Shown here: piece after piece, positions 16,704 to 26,563 of the stretch
How positions within the stretch are numbered: the first letter of the stretch is position 1
How the letters are laid out: every line of letters starts with the position of its first letter
Assembly: GCF_027533625.1 (NCBI RefSeq)
Contig: NZ_JAQAGZ010000001.1
Coordinates: 248,001 to 312,000 of the forward strand
From: Paenibacillus gyeongsangnamensis
GTDB lineage: Bacteria > Bacillota > Bacilli > Paenibacillales > NBRC-103111
Length of the DNA: 64,000 nucleotides
Direction of reading: 5' to 3'
Program-made: the position numbers and the translations under genes
Notes under the pieces: generated by a model
What the model saw: only the letters and a program-made list of their open reading frames with translations
Told to the model about the DNA's origin: nothing
Databases searched by the model: none

Positions 16704-18446
16704 ATGGAGCCGACTTATCGGAAGCTGGTGCAATTATACGATGATGTGACGGAATCGACCTTGATCAAGCAGGTGCGGGATACGGAGTCCAAGTATGTCG
16801 GGGGCATCATGGACGCGACGGGGATTCCGCGGCCGAACCATGGAGGGACGCCCAGCGCTATGGCCTGCTGGGCTAGCGCACTCGTTAATCCGGATTCGAG
16901 ATATTACCATGACCCGGGGCTTCTCGACGCCTTCGAGCGGGCCGCCGATTTCATGCTGAACCGCCAGCATCCGGACGGAACCGTCTCGCTCGGCTCGACG
17001 AATTTCAATTCGCCGCCCGATACGGCATTCGTGGTCGGCGGCGTGACGCAAATGTACCGGCTGCTTGAGGGTCATGATTGGGACCCGGTGAAGCCGGCGG
17101 CGGCGAAGCTGAAGAGATTCCTGGAGCGCACCGTTCCGGCCATGCTCACGGGAGGCTGTCATACGCCGAACCATCGCTGGGTGATAACGGCTGCGCTGTC
17201 GCTGCTGTACGAGATTTTCGGGCTTCCCGAGCTCGTCGCCAGGGCGGAAGAGTGGCTGGCGGAAGGACTCGATATAACGGAGGACGGCGAATGGACAGAG
17301 CGCAGCAATGGCATTTATAATGCGGTGAGCGACATCGCGCTGTACCACGCCGGCCGCGTGCTGAACCGTCCCGAGCTGCTGGAAGCCGTACGGCGCAACC
17401 TGAGGATGATGGTATATCTCGTGCACCCTTCGGGAGAAGTGGTGACCGATTATTCCGGTCGGCAGGATTTCGGCCACACCTACGATATGGCGACGTACTT
17501 TCTGTCTTACCGGTTCATGGCGGCGCATGACCGGGATCCGTTGTTCGCCGCGATGGCTGATTATGCCGGTTCGTTCATCAAAGGGCTTGAAGGGGTCAAC
17601 AACAACGCGATGCTGCAGCTTCTCGTTTATCCTCGGGAAACGGACATCAGCGGCTTGGAACGCGCGCCCCTGCCGGACCGCTACGTGAAGCGGATCAACG
17701 CCGCGCATCCCATTGGCGAACATCTGGGACGGATTGACAGCGTCGGCCATCATATGAAGATTCAGCACAGCAGCATGCATCTGGCCTTCGGCGCACCGGT
17801 CGTCCGCCTGCGGGAAGCGGACACTAGCGTCACGATCATGGCGAGAACGCCGTCCTTCTTCTCCTTGAGGCACGGCAAGGTGCGGCTGCTGGGGGTGAAG
17901 CTGTCGACGTCCTTCTCGCCGGGCGTCGTCAAGTTCGAGGATTTGGTCATGGAAGACGGCCGTTATGAGCTGGGGGTCGAGCTGGAAAAAGGATACACCG
18001 GACCGCTACCGAAGCAGCATCTGCCGGAGCGGGCGGGCGCCGGCCGCCCTAGTCCCTGGTATTTGCTGCCGCACCAGCACCGTCCGATGACGCATGTACA
18101 AACGCATCGGCTGACCGCCGAGCTGACGCCGGGAGAAGCGGAGTGGAGCATCCGCATCCGTTCCGACGAGCGGGAGGACGTCATTACGCAGCTGACGTTT
18201 ATTCTCGGCGCGGAAGGGACGCTCAGCGGAGACGGACTACGGCCGGCGGGAGAAGAGGGCCGGTACGTGCTGAAGCAAGGCGCTGCACGCTACGAAGCCG
18301 GGGAGAATGCCATCGAAATCTCGCCTGGCGCAGAAGAGCATTTCGTATCCGAGGTACGCGAGGACACTCACCCGCAGGGCTGCCAATATGTACATATCAA
18401 TCTGGTGACGCCGTTCGACCGGACTTTTACGGTGCGTCTGCTGTAA
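16704..18446 (+). CDS. (alpha/alpha)6-barrel protein, heparinase II/III-like
   Basis: A 580-residue cytoplasmic protein. The N-terminal 330 residues look like an alpha/alpha toroid as found in polysaccharide lyases and unsaturated-sugar hydrolases (LLDAFERAADFMLNRQHPDG, GGCHTPNHRWVITAALSLLYE, ERSNGIYNAVSDIALYHAGR, DYSGRQDFGHTYDMATYF). The C-terminal part is beta-rich (FFSLRHGKVRLLGVKLSTSF), as in heparinase II/III-like proteins. The conserved His/Tyr/Asn text suggests an enzyme rather than a binding protein, but I cannot name substrate or mechanism. The ATG at 16704 is chosen; the frame opens 45 bases earlier inside the previous gene. It appears to be the last intact gene of the operon that begins at 11455. 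Confidence 0.6.
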   Translation: MEPTYRKLVQLYDDVTESTLIKQVRDTESKYVGGIMDATGIPRPNHGGTPSAMACWASALVNPDSRYYHDPGLLDAFERAADFMLNRQHPDGTVSLGSTNFNSPPDTAFVVGGVTQMYRLLEGHDWDPVKPAAAKLKRFLERTVPAMLTGGCHTPNHRWVITAALSLLYEIFGLPELVARAEEWLAEGLDITEDGEWTERSNGIYNAVSDIALYHAGRVLNRPELLEAVRRNLRMMVYLVHPSGEVVTDYSGRQDFGHTYDMATYFLSYRFMAAHDRDPLFAAMADYAGSFIKGLEGVNNNAMLQLLVYPRETDISGLERAPLPDRYVKRINAAHPIGEHLGRIDSVGHHMKIQHSSMHLAFGAPVVRLREADTSVTIMARTPSFFSLRHGKVRLLGVKLSTSFSPGVVKFEDLVMEDGRYELGVELEKGYTGPLPKQHLPERAGAGRPSPWYLLPHQHRPMTHVQTHRLTAELTPGEAEWSIRIRSDEREDVITQLTFILGAEGTLSGDGLRPAGEEGRYVLKQGAARYEAGENAIEISPGAEEHFVSEVREDTHPQGCQYVHINLVTPFDRTFTVRLL

Positions 18447-18464
18447 AAGGGGAGGTTGCTGACG

Positions 18465-18731
18465 GTGCTGGCTGCCGGAGCAGGATTGGCAGGACGGACT
18501 CCGGGAGCTGCTGGCATTGGAGCGGCTGTTCGGACGCCGTCCGGGTAAAGCGGCTTACGCTTGGACCAGCCTGCAGACGGACCGTCTCGGCGGTAGCGCG
18601 GTTCGGCTCCGGGGCGAGTCTTCTGCGATTTGCGTGGACGGGCGTACGGCCGCCACGGCATCGGCATTATGATACTCGCGGGCACGGAAGTGGCGAAGCT
18701 GAGGCGCGGACTGACGCCGCAGGAGGATTAA
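18465..18731 (+). pseudogene. Fragmented small gene of unknown function
   Basis: After GGGGAGG and GTG 18465 there is coherent text in different frames: EQDWQDGLRELLALERLFGR then RPGKAAYAWTSLQTDRLGG, and later GRVFCDLRGRAYGRHGIGIM then ILAGTEVAKLRRGLTPQED before the stop at 18731. At least two frame changes are needed to join them. I do not recognise the product. It could be a decayed last gene of the operon, since a terminator follows at once. Confidence 0.3.
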
Positions 18732-18736
18732 GGGAT

Positions 18737-18772
18737 GGGGCCGGACGGAGTACGATTCGACGGCCCCTTTTT
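18737..18772 (+). terminator. Rho-independent terminator ending the transporter operon
   Basis: GGGGCCG / CGGCCCC stem with a 17-base loop and five T directly after. Confidence 0.75.
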
Positions 18773-18837
18773 GAATTGTAAGCAGCGGCGGTTCCTGCAT
18801 AATCCCGGGAAGGGAGCATAAGCTGGAAAAGAAAGCA

Positions 18838-18882
18838 TTGTCAATGCTCAGGAGATGGTGTATTATCAAGTTAAGCGGTTTA
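18838..18882 (+). promoter_or_regulatory. iol operon promoter with operator O1 at the start site
   Basis: TTGTCA (18838-18843), a 17-base spacer and TATTAT (18861-18866). TTAAGCGGTTTA (18871-18882) follows four bases later and so covers the expected transcription start. A LacI-family repressor bound there would block initiation. Confidence 0.65.
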
Positions 18883-18928
18883 CCCAGTTTGCTTAACATC
18901 TGGAATGAACTGGGATTCAGAAAGAAGA

Positions 18929-18940
18929 GAAAGCGGTTTA
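18929..18940 (+). promoter_or_regulatory. Candidate operator O2 upstream of iolD
   Basis: GAAAGCGGTTTA shares the AAGCGGTTTA core with O1 and lies 58 bases downstream of it. Confidence 0.5.
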
Positions 18941-18979
18941 AATTTCATTTGGACTAAATAATGTTTCTTTTTTGTCGGG

Positions 18980-18991
18980 TTAAGCGGTTAA
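18980..18991 (+). promoter_or_regulatory. Candidate operator O3 upstream of iolD
   Basis: TTAAGCGGTTAA shares 11 of 12 bases with O1. It lies 51 bases after O2 and 30 bases before the iolD ATG. The 50-60 base spacing would allow looping or cooperative binding. Confidence 0.5.
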
Positions 18992-19021
18992 CTTATTTCA
19001 GGCAAAGGAAAGGAGACGGCT

Positions 19022-20887
19022 ATGAGCACGATTCGCCTTACAATGGCCCAGGCGCTGCTGAAATTTTTGGACGCGCAGTATGTCTCGGTGGATGGAGAGG
19101 AAACGAAATTCGTCAAAGGCGTGATGGGCATTTTCGGACACGGCAACGTGACGGGGCTCGGAGAAGCGCTGGAGCGGAGCGCGGGGGATTTGGCCTATAT
19201 CCAGGGCAAAAACGAGCAGGGCATGGTTCACGCCGCCGCGGCCTACGCGAAGCAGCGGAACCGCCGGCAAATCTTCGCCTGCACGACGTCGATCGGACCG
19301 GGAGCGCTCAACATGGTGACGGCGGCCGCAACGGCGACGGTCAACCGGATTCCGGTGCTGCTGCTGCCGGGCGACAACTTCGCGACGAGACAGCCGGACC
19401 CGGTGCTGCAGCAGCTTGAAGTAGCCGGCGATTACACTGTATCGGCGAACGATCCGTTTAAGCCGGTCAGCAAATATTGGGACCGGATCGTCCGTCCCGA
19501 GCAGCTGATGACGGCGGCGGTGCAGGCGATGCGGGTGCTGACCGATCCGGCCGAGACCGGAGCGGTGACGCTGGCGCTGCCGCAGGACGTGCAGGCGGAG
19601 GCTTACGATTATCCGGCTGCGTTCTTCGAGAAGAAGGTGCATTATATGGATCGGCGCCCTCCGGCGAGGGAAGCGGTGAGGCGTGCGGCCGAGCTGGCGG
19701 CGGGCAGGCGGAAGCCTCTGATCGTGGCGGGAGGCGGCGTACATTATTCGGGAGCGACGGAAGAGCTTCGGACCTTCGCCGAAGCGTTCGGCATTCCGGT
19801 GGCGGAGACGCAGGCCGGGAAAAGCGCTGTGCCCTGGGACCACCCGCTGAATATGGGTGCGATCGGCGTGACCGGGGCGCTGGCCGCGAACCGGCTCGCG
19901 AAGGAAGCCGATCTGATCATCGGCGTCGGTACGCGGTATTCGGATTTTACGACGGCGTCCAAGTCCGCCTTTGCCAATTCTGAGGTCGTGTTTATAAACA
20001 TCAACGTCAGCGGCTTCGATTCCGTGAAGCTGAACGGGACGGCCCTTACCGCCGACGCAAAGGAAGCGCTTACGGCGCTGCAGGAAGCCTTGACGGCGCT
20101 GGATTACCGCAGCGGCTATGCGGAAGGCGAGTTTGCCGGTCTGAAGCGGAAGTGGGACGCCGAAGTGGACCGGCTGTATGACGTGCAGCATGAAGCGGGT
20201 CTCGCGCAGACGCGGGCGCTCGGCGTGATCAACCGGACGATCGATCCGTCCTCTGTCGTCGTCTGCGCGGCAGGCAGCCTGCCGGGGGACTTGCACCGAC
20301 TGTGGCGGTCGGCCGAGCCGAAGACGTACCACATGGAGTACGGCTTCTCCTGCATGGGCTACGAGGTGAGCGGAGCGTTCGGGGCTGCGCTGGCCGACCC
20401 GTTCCGCGAGGTTTATGCGCTGGTGGGCGACGGCAGCTACCTGATGCTGCATTCCGAGCTGGTCACAAGCCTGCAGGAGGGACGCAAAATCACCGTGCTG
20501 CTGTTCGACAATCATGGCTTCCAATGCATCCATAATTTGCAGCGGGGCCATGGCAGCGACGGCTTCGGCAACGAATTCCGCTACCGCGAGGCTTCCACGG
20601 GTCGTCTTTCGGGCGGGTATCTCCCGATTGATTTTGCCGCGCATGCCCGGGCGCTCGGAGCGAAGGCCTACAAGGCGGAGACGGCGGAGGAGTTGGAGAA
20701 GGCGCTTCAGCTGGCGAAGCAGGAAAGCGTCACGACGCTGATCGAAATTTCGGTCGTTCCGGGTACGAACACGGACGGCTACGAATCGTGGTGGAACGTC
20801 GGCGTGCCGGAGGTATCCGTCAGCGGTAAAGTGCTGGCGGCCCACCAGGAGATGAAAGCGCGCATCCAAGCGGCGAGGCCTTATTAA
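19022..20887 (+). CDS. iolD: 3D-(3,5/4)-trihydroxycyclohexane-1,2-dione hydrolase
   Basis: A 621-residue thiamine-diphosphate enzyme, the usual length for IolD. It opens the ring of trihydroxycyclohexanedione to 5-deoxy-glucuronate in inositol catabolism. The N-terminal Pyr domain holds the cofactor Glu in [18 protein letters not shown]. The middle Rossmann domain has [19 protein letters not shown]. The C-terminal PP domain has the ThDP motif [13 protein letters not shown] ... [17 protein letters not shown] stands six bases before the ATG. First gene of iolDECAJGB, behind a promoter with three LacI-type operator copies. Confidence 0.95.
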   Translation: MSTIRLTMAQALLKFLDAQYVSVDGEETKFVKGVMGIFGHGNVTGLGEALERSAGDLAYIQGKNEQGMVHAAAAYAKQRNRRQIFACTTSIGPGALNMVTAAATATVNRIPVLLLPGDNFATRQPDPVLQQLEVAGDYTVSANDPFKPVSKYWDRIVRPEQLMTAAVQAMRVLTDPAETGAVTLALPQDVQAEAYDYPAAFFEKKVHYMDRRPPAREAVRRAAELAAGRRKPLIVAGGGVHYSGATEELRTFAEAFGIPVAETQAGKSAVPWDHPLNMGAIGVTGALAANRLAKEADLIIGVGTRYSDFTTASKSAFANSEVVFININVSGFDSVKLNGTALTADAKEALTALQEALTALDYRSGYAEGEFAGLKRKWDAEVDRLYDVQHEAGLAQTRALGVINRTIDPSSVVVCAAGSLPGDLHRLWRSAEPKTYHMEYGFSCMGYEVSGAFGAALADPFREVYALVGDGSYLMLHSELVTSLQEGRKITVLLFDNHGFQCIHNLQRGHGSDGFGNEFRYREASTGRLSGGYLPIDFAAHARALGAKAYKAETAEELEKALQLAKQESVTTLIEISVVPGTNTDGYESWWNVGVPEVSVSGKVLAAHQEMKARIQAARPY

Positions 20888-20932
20888 ATCGGAGAGGCCG
20901 ATACATTTTTGAAAGAAGAGGGGAACGGGTCC

Positions 20933-21829
20933 ATGAAAAAGCTGCCTTTTCAGCTTGGCATCCATCCGATCAATTGGGTGGGAGAAGACGTCAGAGAGCA
21001 TGGCGCAGATACGACCTTCGAAGAGATTGTGGACGATATTCGTAAACTGGGGCTCACCGGAACCGAGATGGGCCGCAAGTTTCCGACCGTCAGGTCGGTG
21101 CTGAAGGAAGAGCTGTCGAAGCGCGGCATTCAGCTCGTATCGCAGTGGAAGTCCGTGCTGTTCTCGGACCCGGCTTACCGCGAGCAGGAGCTGGAGGCTT
21201 ACCGCAAGCATGCCGCCTTCCTGCAATTTATGGGAAGCACGGTGATCAGCACGGCCGAGGTCGGCGGCTCGCTGCATTTCGACCCCCGGCGGACGCCGAA
21301 CGAGAAAGAGGTGCTGCGGCTGGACGAAGCGGGCTGGCGGAGCCTCGCCGAAGGGCTTAATGCGGCCGGGGCCATTGCCCGGGATTACGGCCTCAAGCTG
21401 ACGTATCATCATCACGGCGGAACCGTGGTGGAGCAGCCGGAGGAGATCGACAAGCTCATGGAGCTGACCGATCCGTCGCTCGTTTATCTGCTCTTTGATA
21501 CCGGCCACGCCTACTATGGAGGAGCCGATCCGCTGGAGGTGCTTAAAAAGCATTACAACCGGATCGCTTACATTCATCTTAAGGACATCCGTCAGGCCGT
21601 GCTGGATGAAGCCCGCGCCGCACAGGCCGACTTCGTCACCTGCATCCGTAAAGGCGTATTCACCGTGCCGGGCGACGGCTGCATCGATTTCGCCCCGATC
21701 ATAGGGGAACTGGCGAGCCGCGGCTATAACGGCTGGGCGATGCTCGAAGGCGAGCAGGATCCGGCCGAGCACAATCCGTATGAGTATGCGAAGAACGCGA
21801 TGAGCTACCTGGATTCGCTTCTCCCCTAA
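20933..21829 (+). CDS. iolE: Inosose dehydratase
   Basis: A 298-residue TIM-barrel enzyme that dehydrates 2-keto-myo-inositol to the diketone used by IolD. Family text includes LGIHPINWVGEDVREHGADT, LTYHHHGGTVVEQPEEIDKL, LLFDTGHAYYGG and IAYIHLKDIRQ, with the expected Glu/Asp/His metal ligands. The ATG at 20933 is preferred over an in-frame TTG at 20909 because GAGGGGA lies between them at the right distance. It starts 45 bases after iolD. Confidence 0.93.
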   Translation: MKKLPFQLGIHPINWVGEDVREHGADTTFEEIVDDIRKLGLTGTEMGRKFPTVRSVLKEELSKRGIQLVSQWKSVLFSDPAYREQELEAYRKHAAFLQFMGSTVISTAEVGGSLHFDPRRTPNEKEVLRLDEAGWRSLAEGLNAAGAIARDYGLKLTYHHHGGTVVEQPEEIDKLMELTDPSLVYLLFDTGHAYYGGADPLEVLKKHYNRIAYIHLKDIRQAVLDEARAAQADFVTCIRKGVFTVPGDGCIDFAPIIGELASRGYNGWAMLEGEQDPAEHNPYEYAKNAMSYLDSLLP

Positions 21830-21913
21830 AAGTCCGGAACCGTGATCCGCTCGCTTAGCATCCTCTGATTCGCAGGATTTTCAAATTCCATCCGAAAGAA
21901 GGTATCGACGGCA

Positions 21914-22924
21914 ATGAGCTATATTTCCCTGCCTGAGAGCAAAGAGCTCGACTTCGTCGCCATCGGGCGGCTGTGCATCGATTTGAACGCGAACGAAATT
22001 CATCGGCCGATGGAAGAGACGATGACGTTTACGAAATACGTCGGAGGCTCTCCCGCCAACATTACGATCGGGATGTCGCGCTTCGGGCTGAAGACGGCGT
22101 TTATCGGCAAAATCGCGAACGACCAGATGGGCCGTTTCATCGCCGACTACCTGCGCCGCAACCGCATCGAGCTGACGAATGTCGTGACCGACCGGACCGG
22201 CGCGGTGACCGGGCTCGCTTTTACCGAGATCAAAAGCCCGACCGACTGCAGCATCCTGATGTACCGCGACAATGCGGCGGATTTGCAGCTGACCCCGGGT
22301 GAAGTACAGGAGGAGCTGATCGCAAAGACGAAGGTGCTGCTCATCTCCGGTACGGCGCTGGCGAAGAGCCCTTCCCGCGAAGCGGTGTTTCAGGCTTTGA
22401 ATTATGCCAAGAAGCACGGCGCGGTCATTGCGTTTGACCTCGATTACCGGCCTTATACATGGACTTCGCCGGAAGAAACGGCGGTTTATTATAACCTCGC
22501 GGCCGAGAAATGCGACATCATCCTCGGCACCCGCGAAGAGTTCGACATGATGGAAACGTTCGAGCACAACCCGGAGCACAGCGACCAAGTGACGGCGGGC
22601 AAATGGTTCGATTATTCCGCCAAAATCGTCATCATCAAGCACGGCAAGGACGGCTCCATCGCTTACACGCAGGACGGAGCAGACCATCGGGCAAAGAGCT
22701 TCCCCGCCAAGGTCGTCAAGACGTTCGGCGCCGGCGACTCGTATGCCGCAGGATTTCTATTCGGCGTGATGCAGGGCTGGACGCTCGAGAAGAGCATGGA
22801 ATTCGGCAGCGCCGCCGCGTGCATCGTCATTTCGAGCCACAGCTGCTCCGACGCAATGCCGACGGCCGCAGAGGTGCACGACTACATCGAACGCTGCAAC
22901 CGCGGCGAAATCACGGCCTCATAA
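21914..22924 (+). CDS. iolC: 5-dehydro-2-deoxygluconokinase
   Basis: A 336-residue PfkB-family kinase that phosphorylates 2-deoxy-5-keto-gluconate. The N-terminal signature is [17 protein letters not shown] with [18 protein letters not shown]. The C-terminal anion hole/base motif is [16 protein letters not shown], and DLDYRPYTW is typical of IolC. It is 84 bases from iolE, the widest gap in the first half of the operon, with AAGAAGG before the ATG. Confidence 0.94.
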   Translation: MSYISLPESKELDFVAIGRLCIDLNANEIHRPMEETMTFTKYVGGSPANITIGMSRFGLKTAFIGKIANDQMGRFIADYLRRNRIELTNVVTDRTGAVTGLAFTEIKSPTDCSILMYRDNAADLQLTPGEVQEELIAKTKVLLISGTALAKSPSREAVFQALNYAKKHGAVIAFDLDYRPYTWTSPEETAVYYNLAAEKCDIILGTREEFDMMETFEHNPEHSDQVTAGKWFDYSAKIVIIKHGKDGSIAYTQDGADHRAKSFPAKVVKTFGAGDSYAAGFLFGVMQGWTLEKSMEFGSAAACIVISSHSCSDAMPTAAEVHDYIERCNRGEITAS

Positions 22925-22958
22925 GCGGGCCGACTTACCGAGAGGAGAGCTGCATGCT

Positions 22959-24404
22959 ATGACAACTACATTGAAAAACTGGATCGGCGGCGAGTGGATC
23001 GCTTCCGCATCCGACCGTACCGAGCCGGTCTATAACCCGGCCACCGAGGAAATTCTCGCTTATGTGCCGCTGTCCACCCGCGAAGACGTCGACCGCGCCG
23101 TACGCAGCTCCAAGGAAGCGTTCCAAACCTGGAGCCGCACGCCGGTGCCGCGCCGCGCGCGCGTCTTGTTCAAATACCAGCAGCTGCTGGTCGACCACTG
23201 GGAGGAGCTGGCGCGTCTTGTCACGCAGGAAAACGGCAAAAGCTACACCGAAGCCTACGGCGAGGTGCTGCGCGGCATTGAGTGCGTGGAATTCGCCGCC
23301 GGCGCGCCGTCGCTGATGATGGGCAAGCAGCTGCCGGACATCGCCACGGGCCTGGAGTCGGGCATGTACCGGTATCCGGTAGGGGTGGTCGGGGGAATTA
23401 CGCCGTTCAACTTCCCGATGATGGTTCCGTGCTGGATGTTCCCGCTCGCCATCGCCTGCGGCAATACGTTCATTTTGAAGCCTTCGGAGCGTACGCCCTT
23501 GCTAGCGAACCGCTTGGCCGAGCTGTTCCGCGAAGCGGGCCTGCCGGACGGCGTGCTGAACATCGTTCACGGCGCGCATGACGTGGTGAACGGCATCCTC
23601 GAGCACAAAGACATCAAGGCCGTGTCGTTCGTCGGCTCCCAACCGGTGGCGGAGTACGTGTACAAGACCGCATCCCACCATGGCAAAAGAGTTCAGGCGC
23701 TCGCCGGCGCCAAAAATCACTCCATCGTCATGCCGGATGCGGACCTCGACCTGACGGTGAAGGAAATCACCAACGCCGCCTTCGGCTCCGCAGGCGAGCG
23801 CTGCATGGCCTGCTCCGTCGTCGTTGCGGTCGGCGAGGTCGCGGACAAGCTCGTGAACAAGCTGAAAGCGGCGGCCGACAATATCACGATCGGCAACGGG
23901 CTCGACGAAGGCGTATTCCTCGGACCTGTGATCCGCGGCCCGCATAAGGAGCGGACGCTGAAATATATCGAGCACGGCGAGAACGAAGGAGCGCTGCTCG
24001 TCCGCGACGGGCGCAGAGATGCGGCTTCGGACGGGAAAGGGTATTTCGTCGGCCCGACGCTGTTCGATCAGGTGCAGGGCGGCATGAAAATTTGGGAGGA
24101 TGAAATTTTCGCCCCTGTCCTGTCGATCGTGCGGGTTGCGACGCTGGAGGAGGCGATCGAGCTGTCCAACCGCTCGGAGTTCGCCAACGGCGCGTGCCTG
24201 TTCACGCGAGACGGCGGCAACGTGCGCCAATTCCGCGAGACGATCGACGCCGGCATGCTCGGCGTGAACCTTGGGGTGCCGGCGCCGATGGCGTTCTTCC
24301 CGTTCTCCGGCTGGAAGAAATCGTTCTACGGCGACCTGCACGCGAACGGCACGGACGGCGTGGAGTTTTATACGCGCAAGAAAATGGTCACGGCGAGATG
24401 GTAA
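22959..24404 (+). CDS. iolA: Methylmalonate-semialdehyde dehydrogenase (CoA-acylating)
   Basis: A 481-residue aldehyde dehydrogenase of the MmsA/IolA group. It converts malonate semialdehyde to acetyl-CoA and CO2 at the end of the pathway. The catalytic Cys282 lies in [11 protein letters not shown]. The N-terminal [12 protein letters not shown], the NAD-fold text [20 protein letters not shown] and [17 protein letters not shown] are all typical. It is 34 bases from iolC. A long inverted repeat follows before iolJ. Confidence 0.95.
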   Translation: MTTTLKNWIGGEWIASASDRTEPVYNPATEEILAYVPLSTREDVDRAVRSSKEAFQTWSRTPVPRRARVLFKYQQLLVDHWEELARLVTQENGKSYTEAYGEVLRGIECVEFAAGAPSLMMGKQLPDIATGLESGMYRYPVGVVGGITPFNFPMMVPCWMFPLAIACGNTFILKPSERTPLLANRLAELFREAGLPDGVLNIVHGAHDVVNGILEHKDIKAVSFVGSQPVAEYVYKTASHHGKRVQALAGAKNHSIVMPDADLDLTVKEITNAAFGSAGERCMACSVVVAVGEVADKLVNKLKAAADNITIGNGLDEGVFLGPVIRGPHKERTLKYIEHGENEGALLVRDGRRDAASDGKGYFVGPTLFDQVQGGMKIWEDEIFAPVLSIVRVATLEEAIELSNRSEFANGACLFTRDGGNVRQFRETIDAGMLGVNLGVPAPMAFFPFSGWKKSFYGDLHANGTDGVEFYTRKKMVTARW

Positions 24405-24420
24405 ACCCGCTTTAGGAGGG

Positions 24421-24547
24421 GCTGCGGAAAAAGATTTGCCTCCGGCCGCTATTGAAATCGTAACATTAGATTGTCATTTTAGAGGAATCGTTACGATTTC
24501 AAAGGCGGGCGCTGTCGCTCCTGCGGCAAACCTTTTTCCTCCGCGGC
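24421..24547 (+). repeat. Long inverted repeat between iolA and iolJ
   Basis: The inner arms TTGAAATCGTAAC (24452-24464) and GTTACGATTTCAA (24490-24502) pair perfectly over 13 bases. The outer arms (24421-24440 and 24525-24547) pair again with a three-base bulge (GCTGCGG-AAAAAGATTTGCC against GGCAAACCTTTTTCCTCCGCGGC). There is no T-run at the 3' end, so it is not a simple terminator. It may stabilise or process the polycistronic RNA, or be a small mobile-element remnant. Confidence 0.7.
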
Positions 24548-24621
24548 ACCATGCTGCTCTTGTAGACCATTTTCTAGCGCGATCAGGGAAGTAGCAGAAA
24601 GAAATGAAAGGAGCTGGTACG

Positions 24622-25497
24622 ATGACGCTCGTTTCCATGAAAGCGATGCTGCAGCAGGCACTGGAAGGCAAGTACGCCGTCGGGCAGTTTAATTTGAACA
24701 ATCTGGAATTTACTCAGGCCATCCTTCTCGGGGCGCAGGAGGAGCAGGCGCCGGTCATTCTCGGCGTCAGCGAGGCTTACATTCCTTATATGGGCGGGCT
24801 TCCTACCATTGCAGGGATGGTGAAGTCGCTGATCGATCACTACGGCATTACGGTGCCGGTGGCGCTCCATCTGGATCACGGCTCGACCTATGACGTGTGC
24901 CTTCAGGCGATTCACGCGGGCTTCACTTCGGTAATGATCGACGCCTCGCACCATCCGCTGGAGCATAATATCGACGTCACCCAGCGGGTGACGCAGGCGG
25001 CTCATGTACTCGGCGTGTCCGTGGAAGCGGAGCTCGGACGCATTACCGGACGCGAGGACGATCTCGTGGTCGATGAAGCGGAGGGGATGTACGCCGTAAC
25101 GGATGAATGCGTCCGGCTTGTCCGCGAGACGGGCATCGATTGCCTGGCGCCGGCGCTCGGTTCCGTTCACGGCCCTTACCGCGGGCAGCCGAAGCTCGGC
25201 TTTGACCGGATGGGCGAAATTCAGCGCGCCACGGGGCTTCCGCTGGTACTGCACGGCGGGAGCGGACTGCCGGATGACGAAATCCGCCAGGCGATTTCGC
25301 TCGGCACGGCCAAAATCAATGTAAATACGGACAATCAAATGGCCTGCACGGCCGTGATTCGCCGCTTTTTGAACGAGCATCCCGAGGCGTACGATCCGCG
25401 AAACTATTTGATCCCGGCCCGGGAAGCGATTAAAGCAACAGTACAGGCCAAAATCCGGTTATTCGGATGCTCGGGCCGAGCGGGAGGACATGCCTAA
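24622..25497 (+). CDS. iolJ: Class II aldolase, 6-phospho-5-dehydro-2-deoxy-D-gluconate aldolase type
   Basis: A 291-residue FbaA/IolJ-family aldolase. It splits phosphorylated deoxy-ketogluconate into dihydroxyacetone phosphate and malonate semialdehyde. Zinc-site text: [38 protein letters not shown]; the phosphate loop is [12 protein letters not shown]. The ATG at 24622 is chosen, with AAAGGAG upstream; the frame opens at 24604. Its stop TAA shares a base with the iolG ATG (TAATG), implying translational coupling. Confidence 0.92.
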   Translation: MTLVSMKAMLQQALEGKYAVGQFNLNNLEFTQAILLGAQEEQAPVILGVSEAYIPYMGGLPTIAGMVKSLIDHYGITVPVALHLDHGSTYDVCLQAIHAGFTSVMIDASHHPLEHNIDVTQRVTQAAHVLGVSVEAELGRITGREDDLVVDEAEGMYAVTDECVRLVRETGIDCLAPALGSVHGPYRGQPKLGFDRMGEIQRATGLPLVLHGGSGLPDDEIRQAISLGTAKINVNTDNQMACTAVIRRFLNEHPEAYDPRNYLIPAREAIKATVQAKIRLFGCSGRAGGHA

Positions 25498-26540
25498 TGA
25501 AGAAGATCAGAATCGGCATCATCGGCGCGGGCCGGATCGGCAAAATCCACGCCGACAATTTGCGGCGCCATCCGCAGGCGGAAATCGCCGCCGTCAGCGA
25601 CCTGTTCGCCGGACCGGAGCTGGAAGCCTGGGCGGCGGCCCGGGGCATCGGCACCGTGACAAAGGACAGCATGGAATTGATTACGAATCCCGACATCGAT
25701 GCGGTGTTCATTTGCTCCTCGACCGATACCCACGTTCCGCTCATTATCGAAGCGGCTAAGGCGGGGAAGCATATTTTTTGCGAGAAGCCGGTCTCGATGG
25801 AGCTGGACCGGACGGAGGAGGCGCTTGAGGCGGTCCGTGCGGCCGGAGTGAAGCTGCAGGTCGGGTTCAACCGCCGCTTCGACCATAATTTCAAACGCGT
25901 GCGCGAGCATGTTCTGGGCGGAACGATCGGGGAGCCCCATATCGTAAAGATTACGTCCCGCGACCCGAATCCGCCTCATGACGATTACATTCCGCGTTCC
26001 GGCGGCATGTTCATGGACATGATGATCCACGACTTCGATATGGCGCGGTATTTGTGCGGCAGCGAGGTCGAGGAGGTGTATACGCAGGGTGCTGTCTTGA
26101 TTAATCCGGTCTTTGCCCAGTATGGAGACGTCGACACGGCCGTCGTGACGCTGCGCTTCAAGAACGGCGCACTCGGCGTAATCGACAACAGCCGCCAGGC
26201 GGTGTACGGCTATGACCAGCGGGTCGAGGTGTTCGGCTCCAAGGGCAGCGCGGCCGTAACGAACGATCATCCGAATACGGCGGAGATCAGCACGGCGGAA
26301 GGGCTGTTCCGCGATAAGCCGCTGCATTTTTTCCTGGAGCGCTATAACGAGGCCTACATCGAAGAGACGCATATGTTTATCGATAGTCTGGTAAACGACA
26401 AGCCGGTTCCGGTGGACGGCAACGACGGCTATCAGGCGGAACGGATCGCGCTCGCGGCGCTGCTGTCGCTTCGGCTGGGTAGGCCTGTCAAGATCGACGA
26501 AGCCGATGCGCTGCAGAAGTCGTCGCTGGAATCGGTTTAA
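25497..26540 (+). CDS. iolG: Inositol 2-dehydrogenase, Gfo/Idh/MocA family
   Basis: A 347-residue NAD-dependent oxidoreductase. The N-terminal Rossmann motif is RIGIIGAGRIGKIHADNL. The catalytic Lys lies in CEKPVS, and GMFMDMMIHDFDMARYL supplies the Asp/His pair of the active site. It oxidises myo-inositol to 2-keto-myo-inositol, the first step of the pathway. The ATG at 25497 overlaps the iolJ stop and is preceded by GGGAGG. The position in the operon supports the name; scyllo-inositol or a related cyclitol as substrate cannot be excluded. Confidence 0.9.
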   Translation: MKKIRIGIIGAGRIGKIHADNLRRHPQAEIAAVSDLFAGPELEAWAAARGIGTVTKDSMELITNPDIDAVFICSSTDTHVPLIIEAAKAGKHIFCEKPVSMELDRTEEALEAVRAAGVKLQVGFNRRFDHNFKRVREHVLGGTIGEPHIVKITSRDPNPPHDDYIPRSGGMFMDMMIHDFDMARYLCGSEVEEVYTQGAVLINPVFAQYGDVDTAVVTLRFKNGALGVIDNSRQAVYGYDQRVEVFGSKGSAAVTNDHPNTAEISTAEGLFRDKPLHFFLERYNEAYIEETHMFIDSLVNDKPVPVDGNDGYQAERIALAALLSLRLGRPVKIDEADALQKSSLESV

Positions 26541-26563
26541 TCCGGAAGGAGGAGGACATAGCC

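Noticed and set aside
18998..21772. Very long minus-strand open frame (924 codons) opposite iolD and iolE
   Set aside because: It is antisense to two clear pathway genes; G+C-rich third positions commonly leave such frames open, and its composition (Arg/His/Leu-rich) is not protein-like.
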